Assembly (NCBI GenBank): GCA_037447655.1
Contig: JBBHKE010001274.1
Coordinates: 1 to 40,740 of the forward strand
Length of the DNA stretch: 40,740 nt
Source of the DNA: Zygnema cylindricum
Taxonomy: Eukaryota > Streptophyta > Zygnematophyceae > Zygnematales > Zygnemataceae
Reading direction: 5' to 3'
Part shown: positions 18,891 to 28,416 of the stretch, in pieces
Layout: every line of letters starts with the position of its first letter
Position numbering within the stretch: position 1 is the stretch's first letter
Position numbers and translations under genes: made by a program
Notes under the pieces: model-generated
What the model was told of the DNA's origin: nothing
Database searches by the model: none
Seen by the model: only the letters and a program-made list of their open reading frames with translations

Positions 18891-19841
18891 TTATGTCACC
18901 TCCTCCTTTACTCCATTCCAAACAACACACAAGGTCGGTAAGTAGATAAATTCGTCAACACACGGTGTATGCCTTTTGTCATTTGTCGAGTCTTGTCTCT
19001 CACTCACGAAATCACTTGATTCCTTTCTTGTTGGGGTTCGAACTAGGTTGTTGTGCCATCCATGTTTGAAATTTCTTGTAACACATGCACTTTTATACGA
19101 TGGACATACCCTGAAGGTATGTCCTAAATCATTACAGTAAAAACAATTCTTTGGTCGATCTCCGAACTCACTATTACTTTTAAATTTCTGAAATTGTGAC
19201 TTAGATTCCTTTATATTCCTTTCACATGATAAGACCCTTCTATTAGCCTCTTCATCTAAAATAACTCGTCTAGCTACAGTTACGCTCCAATCATTTTTAT
19301 CAATTAGAGTCAATCGATCTAGTGCACTCTTATATTCTTTAGGTAGACTTCTCATTAACAAGATAGCTTGTTGAGCATCTGTAAAGTTTACTCCTGCCAA
19401 ATCATTTTCTGCAAATAATACTTGTAAGTCAATACAGTGTTTCTCCATACTACCTCCTACATACTTGTGTTCAACTATTTTGGTAACACTACTAAGCCAA
19501 TGATATAAAGAAGTCTTTCCATACATACTTTCTAAGCACTTCCATAATTCAGCTGCCTTTTTAACACTTATGTATGACATTACTAAATCCGGAGTCAAGG
19601 AGTTCTTAATAACCCTTAGACACTCATGATTTTTACTTTTCCATCCATTTGAAGTTTCGGCCAAGGTACCGTCCACCACATTCATTAGTTCCATCATCTC
19701 CAAGTAGCTCTCGAGCGCACACTTCCAGTAGTGATATTTTGATCCATCAAATATAGGTAACCATGGGTGTGGGCCCGTAACCTGTTGTTCTACAACCACC
19801 GGTGCAGGTGGAGGAGCAGCAGTAGTAGTAGAAGTAGACAT
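18891..19841 (-). CDS. Cop-2 unit II gag, open reading frame intact
   Basis: A 316-residue Ty1/copia gag with no internal stop. The ATG and about 19 codons (MSTSTTTAAPPPAPVVVEQ) are inside LTR3, then the frame crosses the primer site. Landmarks in order: WLPIFDGSKYHYWKCALESY, MNVVDGTLAETSNGWKSKN, AAELWKCLESMYGKTSLY, QQAILLMRSLPKEYKSALDR, and a zinc knuckle CFYCNDLGHTFRVC near residue 233. The knuckle has the CX2CX4HX4C spacing. The C-terminus ends WNGVKEEVT at a TAA, with another open frame continuing in phase. This is the best preserved gag in the window. No pol follows, so the element depends on other copies. Confidence 0.88.
   Translation of the reverse strand: MSTSTTTAAPPPAPVVVEQQVTGPHPWLPIFDGSKYHYWKCALESYLEMMELMNVVDGTLAETSNGWKSKNHECLRVIKNSLTPDLVMSYISVKKAAELWKCLESMYGKTSLYHWLSSVTKIVEHKYVGGSMEKHCIDLQVLFAENDLAGVNFTDAQQAILLMRSLPKEYKSALDRLTLIDKNDWSVTVARRVILDEEANRRVLSCERNIKESKSQFQKFKSNSEFGDRPKNCFYCNDLGHTFRVCPSYKSACVTRNFKHGWHNNLVRTPTRKESSDFVSERQDSTNDKRHTPCVDEFIYLPTLCVVWNGVKEEVT
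19771..19782 (-). promoter_or_regulatory. Unit II primer binding site (half-tRNA type)
   Basis: The minus strand reads GGTTACGGGCCC, one mismatch to the initiator tRNA-Met anticodon-arm complement, directly after LTR3. Confidence 0.82.
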
Positions 19842-20522
19842 GATACACTCTCAGAAGCTATCAAGAATCCAACCAAACAGCTGTTCTTAAGCGCTCACCA
19901 ATTCTTATAGAAGCATCCAAACCCCACAAAACTCTATCAGAATATAGAGTAGCATAAACAGTGATAAATCCCAAAGTTATAGCACAATTGACCCGACAAC
20001 ACTCAAGATATAATACTCAGAAGTTTCCCAAAAACTGTCTGCAGTTTTACTACTTGGAAGTCTGGATACATAATATGTTATGAGTCCTAAGTCTTATACT
20101 TGTGTTGATTTGGCAACACCAGTGTACTTGAGAGGTACGTCAAACCACCAAGCTACCATTAATATGTCAAGCTACCATTGAGCTATCACTAAGCTACCAC
20201 TGAGCTATCACTAAGCTACCATTGAGTTCCCACTAAGTTGACTACAATCGTATCTATCGCGGTTGCTCTATCCTGTACAGAATCACATTAAGAATATCAG
20301 ACGTTGCGTTGTCCGTACGGACCATATCAAATATAATCGTGGTTGCCTTGTCCTGTCTGCAACGCTGCTCTGCTGCTGCGCTGCTCTACTGTATAGCAGC
20401 AGCTCTGCTGTATAGCAGCTGCTTTGCTGTATAGCAGCTGTTCTGCTGTATAGCAGCTGCGCTGCTTTGTCTGTAAAGCAGCTACGCTGCTCTAAGACTG
20501 AAAGCTTTCCAAAAAGACAACA
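19783..20522 (-). repeat. Cop-2 LTR3 (5' LTR of unit II, 740 bp)
   Basis: It starts (plus strand) TGTTGTTCTACAACC and ends CTTTCCAAAAAGACAACA, followed by the target duplication GGTAC. It shares with LTR1/LTR2 the CTAAGCTACCA repeats (~20155-20230), CCGTACGGA (~20312) and the end motif GACTGAAAGCTTTCCAAA, but is shorter and diverged. It contains the gag start region. Confidence 0.75.
20385..20491. repeat. Hairpin-forming ~19-20-bp minisatellite in LTR3
   Basis: About five units of the type TCTGCTGTATAGCAGCTGCT. Each unit contains CTGCTGTATAGCAG, which is nearly self-complementary, so each can form a short hairpin. It is embedded in the outer part of LTR3. Confidence 0.8.
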
Positions 20523-20554
20523 GGTACCAAGATCAAATCCTGTGGCCGGCACAT
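20523..20554 (-). repeat. Copia B 5' LTR, displaced remnant
   Basis: GGTACCAAGATCAAATCC plus TGTGGCCGGCACAT continues the copia B LTR exactly from 13157 (with the duplicated GGTAC) and contains the B-box/T-arm module. It is cut at 20554 by copia E. Confidence 0.88.
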
Positions 20555-21533
20555 TGTTGCATTTGGAAAACTTTAGTTCACTAGATAAGGCTGTGAGGGG
20601 AGATTTAGGACTTAGAGTATTTTCATCTAAGCCTGATTTACTACTGACCTCTAATAGTGTGACAGTAGCACGTAGACAGTAGAGTGTACAGTACGACTGC
20701 AGGGACACGTGTTGACATTTGAAGACACTGCAGGTATTCCGGAGTGACAACAACACCCACAACCACGTGTCATTAATCATACGGGCGGCTTCAGTGAATC
20801 GTATGGACGGAGACTAAGCCGAACATCTAAGAGAGGAGCGTAAGAGGATAGTTGATGCAAACCGAGTCAACAGACGCGATTCAAGTGGGGACCACAGTGA
20901 CTGAGTGCGCCGTACGAACTCACGATGTTTCGTACCATTTGACCGACATACATTTGGACTGTTGTGAATAATGTTGACAAAGCACCGGCAACATTTACTG
21001 TACGAACGATATCTGTAAATATTTGGGAAACAAATATTTGTTGTTTAGCGCATTAGAAAATAGTGTTACATTAGTAGATTTGTTGCAGGTAGCAAATAGG
21101 GTTTAGGAAAGTCCTCACGGAATAGTAAAGTACAGTTTAGGTAGTTTGATAGGACATAGAACAGTACCATAGTATAGAGAACATATTTAGTACGGTTTAG
21201 TAGATACTCACAGTGAGTATATAGTTTAGGACTTAGTCAAAATTATGTATCCACTCTTGGGAATATAGTTTTTCTAAAGGCAGTTTATAAGAAACTTGCA
21301 GAGACTATTTCTTATGGTTGACTAAGTCAATTGATCAAAAACTTTGTGAGTTGTTAGTTTATTATAAGGTGTAACACTGTGCTGAATTTGGTGCTAAGTG
21401 GTTCTTTCAGTCACATTCTGTGTCAGCTGAAAGTTGGCTGTTTGAGAAGGTACTTGATGGCTTCTGTTGGTTTTATGTCTACTTCCACTACAACATCTGG
21501 TCCTCCACCTGCAACAGTGGTTGTAGAGCAACA
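20555..21533 (+). repeat. Copia E 5' LTR
   Basis: A 979-bp LTR starting TGTTGCATTTGG and ending GTAGAGCAACA. A TATA-like TTTATAAG is at ~21284-21291 and a second, ATTATAAGG, at 21361. The gag ATG (21457 or 21475) lies inside the LTR. Compared with the 3' LTR, scattered substitutions at a few percent indicate an old insertion. Confidence 0.92.
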
Positions 21534-22394
21534 GGTTATGGGCCTTTCGTCGAGAATTCCCATCTTCAACGGCCAAAAGTATGCATACTGGGCAGCAATG
21601 GTTGAATCTTCATTTGAAACTTCTGACTTACTGGGGGTCTTGGATGGCTCCCTTGATGAGACAGATCCGAGTTGGGCGAAAAAGAACTTAATGGCAAGGA
21701 ACAATCTCATTCTTTGCATTTCAGAAAATCTGGTCATGTCTCGGCTGAAAATGAAAAAGGCGAGCGAGATCTGGACCTCCCAAAAATCTGCTTTTGAGAA
21801 AGCAAATGTTTAGGAAAAGCTCTTGGTGGCTGGAAGATCTGGGGATACAAATACTCGGGGGGGTCTATGGTTGAGTATTGTGATAATTTTCGTACATTTA
21901 TTGATGCACACTCTTCAGCTGGTGGATCCTTTCCTGAGTTTCAGCAAGCTGCCTTGCTCATAAGGGGTCTTTCGAGTAGCATGAAAGGTGTTTCAGTTCA
22001 GTTAAAGAGTCATGATAAAGCAAGCTGGTCATTTCAGTTAGCATATAATCTCATATTAGAGGGAGAAACTAATACTAAACTCCTTGAGGGAGAGGGAAAG
22101 GTAGAGGCTTTTGCTTCAGACTTTGAGAAGAGAAATCAGTTTAAACAGAAAAGAAATCAGTTTAATCAGAATCAGAATCAGTTAAATCAGTTTAATCAGA
22201 GGCAAAATAGGCCATCTTCTGCCACTTGTTTTTATTGTTCTGAGAAGGGACGTGGATATAGGTACTCTCCCAAGCTGAAAAAAGCAAATGAGTCGGGTTT
22301 ATACAGCCCTGGTTGGCAGCAAAGTCCTTATCACCGAGGTTTTTCAGAAAATCCAACCCGTGGAACTGCTATTTTTTTCAGCTTCTGCAACTGA
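21457..22394 (+). pseudogene. Copia E gag (degenerate)
   Basis: A gag homologous to D and II: MASVGFMSTSTTTSGPPPAT in the LTR, then EQQVMG across the primer site, SSRIPIFNGQKYAYWAAMVE, LDGSLDETDPSW and SRLKMKKASEIW. A TAG at 21811-21813 and a frameshift follow. From 21867: MVEYCDNFRTFIDAHSSAGG, LIRGLSSSMKGV, and an Asn/Gln-rich repeat (QFNQNQNQLNQFNQRQNR). The zinc knuckle is broken: CFYCSEKGRGYRYS has lost its His and last Cys. The N-terminal motif is shared with unit II gag, which argues that the LTR-encoded part is real coding sequence. Confidence 0.9.
21534..21545 (+). promoter_or_regulatory. Copia E primer binding site (half-tRNA type)
   Basis: GGTTATGGGCCT follows the LTR end CAACA and matches the complement of the initiator tRNA-Met anticodon arm in 11 of 12 positions. 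Confidence 0.83.
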
Positions 22395-22479
22395 TGCATA
22401 TGAGTCTCTGAGCTTCAACAAGGAAAAGGAGGCGTAGCTATTTGCTATGGCAGCAGCCATGGAGGGTCTAAAAAGATGC

Positions 22480-25400
22480 GGGGTGGATCATGGACATGGG
22501 AGCATTGGCCCACATGTGCTAGACCAAAGCTGCTTTTACAAATCTGCAACAGATGTCCCCAAAAAATATATACTATGTTTGTGGAATGAGTGTTGAAACA
22601 TCAGCTTAGGGTGATATATCCTTGATGGTAGATGTAGGGGGTAAGTCGGTAGAGAGAACTCTTCATAATGTTTTATATGTTCCAGACTTTAAAAAGAATC
22701 TTTTTTCTACATCCCTAGTAGAGAGCAAAGGCTTTGAGGTCACCCTGAAAGGAGGTAGACAAGTTGTTAGCAAGAAAGGGAAAGTAGCTGTCACAGGAAC
22801 TCGAGATGCTAGCAAAATATACCGGATGGACCTGGCTAAATATAAAGAAAATGATGTTCTCTACTCCAGTGTCCAATCTGATAATGAGTTGTGGCATAAA
22901 AGATTAGGACATATGAATTATGATAGCCTTAAGAAAATGGTGGTTTCGGGAAAGTTAAAGGAGTTTCTCTTACTTCTCATCCTATAAAATCATGTGATGG
23001 TTGTTCAATTGGCAAGATCCACATATTGCCATTCCCACAGGAAACAGATCACAGATCTAACAAGGTTTTGCAGCTAATACATTCGGATGTTCTCGGACCT
23101 TCACAAGTGGCGTCAGTTGGAGGCGTCCACTATATGGTTACTTTCACAAATGACTACTCGAGATACACAAAAGTTTACTTCATGGAGCATAAAAGTGAAG
23201 TGTTTACACACTTGAAGCACTACAAATCGTGGGCGTAGAAGCTTCATGTGGTTCCGATCCTGGCACTAAGATCGGACAACGCTGGAGAATATACGTCAAA
23301 AGAATTTGAACAGTTTCTTCTTCAGGAAGGTATCAGCCACAACCTTACAGTTCCTTATACATCGGAATAGAATGGTGTGTCGGAAAGATTAAATAGGACA
23401 GTGACAGAAAGTGCTCGGTCCATGCTTGTAGATAAAGGGCTAGATTTGAAATTCTGGGTTGAGGCACTTAACTGTGCTGTTTACATTAAAAACAGAATTG
23501 CTTCAAGATCTGTTAGCACTACACCGTATGAGCTTTGGACAGGAGAGGAACCTGATGTTAGTCACTTTAAAATCTTTGGAAGCAAATGTTTTATTTTAGA
23601 TACATCTAAGGAGAGATGGAAGATGGATGCAAAGGGTTTACCGGGAATCTTTATGGGGTATGATGATAATGCAAAAGGGTACAGGATCTTTGTAATTGAA
23701 AAACAAATAATAATTGTCTCTAGGAATGTCCAGATCAAGGATGAACAGGATTCAGTTGACTTGTTTAAAGCACCAGAGCAACCGGCAAAAGAGAAACAAT
23801 AATATATCATCTTCCACCATACACAAAGAGTGTACTTTCCATCGGCAAGTGGAACCCATCTTCCCTCGGTTCCACCACTGCCTTCACGAGGTGTTTCACT
23901 ACAAGATCTAGAACAAGTGGAACCGACTGTTATATCAAATCCGACACAGATCTCGGAGCAAACCCGGCGGCCAAATCGAAAGCTGCTGACGATTCCAGCC
24001 TCAGAATTTCCAGGGGGAAGGAGATCTAGCAGCCGTCTGCAAGCAAGTTCTCACTTTGCTTTTTCTACAGCTACAGAGGAACCTCTAACTATTCAAGAGG
24101 CCTTTTCATCACCTGAGAGAAATCACTGGATTGGGGCGGCGAACGATGAAATGAAATCTATTATGAAGGCACAGACATGGGAGCTAGTGGATCTTCCTCC
24201 GGGCAAAAAAGCCATCGGCAGCAAATGGGTGTTCAAGGTGAAGCTGAACCTGGACAACACCATTGAAAGGTATAAGGCCAGACTTGTGGCCAAATGATAC
24301 AATCACAAAGAAGGTATTGACTTTGCAGAAAACTTCTCTCCGGTTGTCAGATTTCCTAGTGTCAGAATTCTGCTAAGTCTAGCTGCTATAGATGATATGG
24401 AAATCCATCAATTGGATGTTAAAACTGCCTTTTTGCATGTAGAATTAGAAGAAACTATTTATATGAAGCAGCCTGACATGTATATAGAAAAAGGAAAGGA
24501 AGAGCAAATATGTAAAATTGATGAAATCCTTGTATGGGCTGAATGAAGCCCCTAGGCAATGGAATCTGAAGTTAGATGAATTTTTGACTGGGCTGGGCTT
24601 CAAGAGGATTAGCTCAGATCACTCTGTGTATGTTTTACAAGGAGAGGATGGGATACTATACATTGTTGTATATGTGGATGACCTTTTATTATTAAGTAAA
24701 TCAATGAATGAATTAAATCGTATTAAAGCAGCTTTAAGGTCTAGGTTTGAAATGAAAGACCTCGATGAGGCAAAGTATATCTTAGGTATACAGGTAGAGA
24801 GGAATAGAAAGAAAAAGCTGATTATGTTAACCCAGAAAGAAGCAATAGGTAATATGCTGGAAAAATTTGAAATGAAAGATGTAAAAGGGTATGTAACCCC
24901 CATAGAATTCAGACAGAAATTGGAAGGGAATGACTCAGATTCAGACATAATGGTTAGTGAGAGTCTAGAGTCAGGGGAGGAAGAGTTAATGGCCTCTAAG
25001 CCATACAGACAGGTAGTAGGAAGTCTGATCTATTATATGAATTGCAGAAGACCAGATATTGCAGCATCTGTGGGAGTCCTGAGTAGAAGTCTGCAAAATC
25101 CTAAAAGGGCAGACTGGGAAGCAACAAAAAGGGTTCTGAGATATCTTGCAGGAACTCGGAATCTCAAGCTTGTACTCGGAGGAGGAGAGGTAAAAATACA
25201 AACGTGGAGCAACGCTAGCTATGGAGACATGCCAAGCTGAAAATCTACAACCAGCCTTGTTCTGAAAATTGGAGATGGAACTTGCTGCTGGAGCAGCAAA
25301 TTACAAAAAGTTACAGCTCAATCCACAATGGAGTCAGAATATATGGCAACAGCTTCCGCCCCTTAAAGAGCTTCTATGGGTCAAGTCTATTTTACAAGAA

Positions 25401-25658
25401 CTTGGCTACATGCAAATAGGACCTCTGGCTATCTGGTGAGACAACCAGGTAGCCATTGCAATTGCCTCTAACCCCAGCCATCACTTTAAAAGCAAACACA
25501 TGGATGTTAGGCTTCTTTTTGTCAGAGAAAATGTTCTTGCAAAAGTTATTAAATTGTGTTATTTACCAGATGAAAAGATGGTGGCAGACATGCTAACCAA
25601 AGCCCATCCTGCTCCTAAGTTGCAGTTTCGCGAAGAGGCTATTGGGTTGAGTGAGTAA
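22480..25658 (+). pseudogene. Copia E pol (protease, integrase, RT, RNase H), degenerate
   Basis: All copia domains are present in order. The protease site reads GWIMDMGALAHM (22480), Ser of DSG replaced. Pre-integrase: ELWHKRLGHMNYDSLKKMV. Integrase: CDGCSIGKIH, QLIHSDVLGPSQ, RYTKVYF, SDNAGEYTS (Gly to Ala) and MSERLNRTVTESARSM, then WTGEEPDVSHFKIFGSKCF. Reverse transcriptase: ANDEMKSIMKAQTWELVDLP, KAIGSKWVFKVKLNLDNT, HQLDVKTAFL and YVDDLLLLSKS (24673). RNase H: NASYGDMPS instead of SDASYGD, later DNQVAIAIA. Stops include 22985, 23236, 24295 and 25238, with frameshifts near 22500, 24470 and 25365. It is not functional. Confidence 0.92.
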
Positions 25659-25664
25659 GTGAGT

Positions 25665-25703
25665 CTAATGATTTAGGGGAGTGTTGAATTTGGAAATCTT
25701 TAG
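25665..25703 (+). promoter_or_regulatory. Copia E polypurine tract / LTR boundary inside an inverted repeat
   Basis: The tract TTTAGGGGAG (25672-25681) is followed at once by the LTR start TGTTGAATTTGG. CTAATGATTT (25665-25674) and AAATCTTTAG (25694-25703) pair in 9 of 10 positions across the boundary. Confidence 0.7.
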
Positions 25704-26659
25704 TTCACTAGATAAGGCTGTGAGGGGAGATTTAGGACTTAGAATAATTTCATCTAAGTCAGTTTTACTACTGACCTTTAATAGTGTGACAGTAGCACGT
25801 AGACAGTAGAGTGTACTGTACAACTATAGGGACACGTGTTGAAATTTGAAAACAGTGCAGGTATTCCGGAGTGACAACAACACCCACAGCCACGTGTCAT
25901 TAATCATTTGGGCGGTTTCAGTGAATCGTACGGATGGAGACTAAGCCAAACATCCGGGAGAGGAGCGTAAGAGGATCGTTGATGCAAACCGAGTCGATTG
26001 ACGCGATTCAAGTGGGGACCACAGTGACTGAGTGCGCCGTACAAACTCAGGATGTTTTGTACCATTTGACCGACAGACATTTAGACTGTTGTGAATAGTG
26101 CTGACTAAGCACCGGCAACATTTACTGTACGAACGATATCTGTAAATATTTGGGGAACAAATATTTGTTGTTTAGCGCATTAGAAAATAATGTTACATTA
26201 GTAGATTTGTTGCAGGTAGCAAATAGGGTTTAGGAAAGTACTTACGGAACAGTAAAGTACAGTTTAGATAGTATTTTAGAACATAGAACAGTACCATAGT
26301 ATAGGGAACATATTTAGTATGGTTCAGTAGATACTCAGAGTGAGTATATAGTTTAGGACTTAGTTAAAATAATGATCCACTCTTGGGAATATAGTTTTTC
26401 TAAATACAGTTTATAAGAAACTTGCAGAGACTATTTCTTATAGTTGACTGTGTCAATTGATCTGAAACTTTGTGAGTTGTCACTTTATTATAAGGTGTAA
26501 CACTGTGCTAAATTTGGTGCTAAGTGGCTCTTTCAGACACGTTCTGTGTCAGCTCAAAGTTTGCTGTTGGAGAAGGTACTTGATTGCTTCTGTTGGTTTT
26601 ATGTCTTCTTCCACTACAACAGCTGGTCCTCCACCTGCAACGGTGGTTGTAGAACAACA
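25682..26659 (+). repeat. Copia E 3' LTR
   Basis: A 978-bp LTR with the same start and end as the 5' LTR. It keeps the gag start region in frame (FMSSSTTTAGPPPATVVVEQ), as expected if coding sequence is part of the LTR. It is followed directly by Cop-1 LTR sequence. Confidence 0.92.
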
Positions 26660-28416
26660 CTTTCTGTACGAACATTGTACGACATGGCCTAAATGTCGAC
26701 ACGTGGTATATCCGAATTGGCTCCCTTAATCCTCGGAGATGCCATGATCCAATGTCATTCCGCCACGTGTCATCCAATGTGGCGATGACCAAAAACCGTC
26801 GAAATCCTCTTCCGCGATCTCAGCGTTTAATTCCGGCCGTCCTATTAAATTCACATTTAATCGTAGCCGTAATAAATACATACGCGGTATTCGTTTCGCT
26901 AAAGAAATAAATGCGCGGTATTCGTTTCTTATCTGTACTGTAATTCGTACTTTTACATTAATGGATATATCTCTCCCCTAAACTGTTTCAGTTAAATGAA
27001 TAATCCTACGTGTTAATGTATAACTAAATATCAAACTCTATGGTATGCTGAAACTCTGAGACCTCCATAAGTCCTCAGAGTGGACAGCTTCCAAGAAGCC
27101 TCTAGGATAATCCTGACCCCTTTGTGTTTAAGCAAAAATAACTGCCACCTTGGCAGACAAAAACTCTGACCAACTTCACCCCTGTGAAGGCAGGACTCCC
27201 CTGAGTCGATAGCAAAAAGAATCTCTGAATTTGCTCCCCTGAGCAGTAAGTTATGGAGGGTCAAAGTTGACCTTTTGTACAGAAGCTCTCTGGGAGAGGG
27301 GGTCCTATCTTCTAATTTTTCTAAGTCCTATCTCTCTCACAGACTCTATCTACTGATGTACGGAACCAATCAGAATTGAGTTCCGTACGCAAAAGTACAG
27401 CTGCCGGTGTACTTTATGTACGGACATTGTACGACATGGCCAAAATGTCGACACATGTCAAATCCGGATTCGGTGCCATAATCTCCGGAGATTCCACAAT
27501 CCAACGGAATTTCGCCACGCGTCATCCGATGTGGCGATGGCCACAAACCGCCGAAATCTTCCTCCGCGATCTCGGCGCTAATCCCGGCCGTCCGATTAAA
27601 TTCGGCTTTAATCGTAGCCGTAATAAATACATGCGCGGTATTTGTATCATTTATGAAACAAATGCGCGGTACTGATTTTTGTCCGTACCGTAAGTCGTAC
27701 ATTATATATTACTGGATCTATGTATCCCGTAATTCATTTCAGTTAAATGGTTTATCGCACGTATACATATTTAAATATATATCAAACTATATGCCACGTA
27801 ACACTACCGCTAGACTTAACGGCTAAGGCTACCGGCTATATCCTATCTGCCGTCCGGAAGGTATAAGGATCAAATCCTGCCGCCGGCACATACCTTTTAA
27901 TTAAATAAATAAACCCTAATATAAAATTCCCGTAAACCTCAGGATAGCCAAGGTAGCCATGGCTCTAGCTTCCTCTCCAATTTCTCAGTGACTGCGACAA
28001 GATTAAGAGTTGGAGAGAGAAGTTAGAGATAGACTGCCTCGACTTCTATATTTCTTTTTAGACCTAGAAAATACTAATAAAACCATTAGATTCTACATAA
28101 CACTAGGTCTAGACTTAACGGATAAGGCTACTGGCTACCGGCAACTTACCGACCGGCAGGTACCAGGATCAAATCCTGGAGGCTACACATATCCTTTTAG
28201 TAAATAAACCCCTAATGGTAAATAAACTAATAATTATATCCTGTAAACCTCTGGATAGCCTAAGTAGCCATGGCTCTAGCTTCCTCTCCAATTTCTCAGT
28301 GACTGCGACAAGTTTGAGAGTTCGAGAGAGAAGTTAGAGGTAGACTGCCTAGGCTTCTTTCTATATTTATATTTAGACCTAGAAAATACTTTAAAAAATG
28401 ACCATTAATTTTTACA
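26660..28416 (-). repeat. Cop-1 LTR (5' part missing), split by another Cop-1 LTR
   Basis: 26660-27048 matches the Cop-1 LTR from its internal CTTTCTGTACGAACATTG. The LTR then resumes at ~28098 with TAACACTAGGTCTAGACTT and ends AATTTTTACA at 28416. The first ~375 bp are missing at the junction with copia E. It overlaps in content with the copia B 5' LTR, so it cannot be the remainder of that LTR. Confidence 0.8.
27049..28097 (-). mobile_element. Cop-1 solo LTR nested in a Cop-1 LTR
   Basis: A complete 1049-bp LTR (plus strand TGAAACTCTGAGACC ... GATTCTACA) lies inside another Cop-1 LTR with no internal sequence. Flanks TATGC and TAACA do not match, so a target duplication is not confirmed. 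Insertion is inferred from the interrupted outer LTR. Confidence 0.75.

Larger units (their letters stand above)
13158..20522 (-). mobile_element. Cop-2 composite: three LTRs, two internal units, GGTAC target duplication
   Basis: The 7365-bp block starts TGTTGTCTTTTTG and ends with its inverse, AAAAAGACAACA, and is flanked by GGTAC on both sides. In element sense it reads LTR3 (20522-19783), gag unit II, LTR2 (17320-16059), a 60-bp stub, LTR1 (15998-15402), then D gag-protease-integrase, ending abruptly in pol. It has no RT, no RNase H and no outer 3' LTR. The clean duplication suggests one integration event of this structure, or insertion followed by internal rearrangement; the sequence alone cannot separate these. 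Confidence 0.8.
20555..26659 (+). mobile_element. Copia E (Cop-3 family), complete length but degenerate
   Basis: A 6.1-kb plus-strand Ty1/copia element: 5' LTR 20555-21533, primer site 21534-21545, gag and pol 21457-25658, PPT 25672-25681, 3' LTR 25682-26659. The 5-bp flanks do not match (CACAT on the left, CTTTC on the right). The two flanks are different positions of a Cop-1 LTR, so the present junctions probably come from recombination between two E insertions. Confidence 0.92.

Noticed and set aside
26472-26729. A short host gene start (85-residue frame)
   Set aside because: It is the LTR-encoded gag start of copia E running into Cop-1 LTR sequence.
27049-28416. A further full Cop-1 element between these LTRs
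   Set aside because: No internal sequence lies between the two LTR copies; one is nested within the other.
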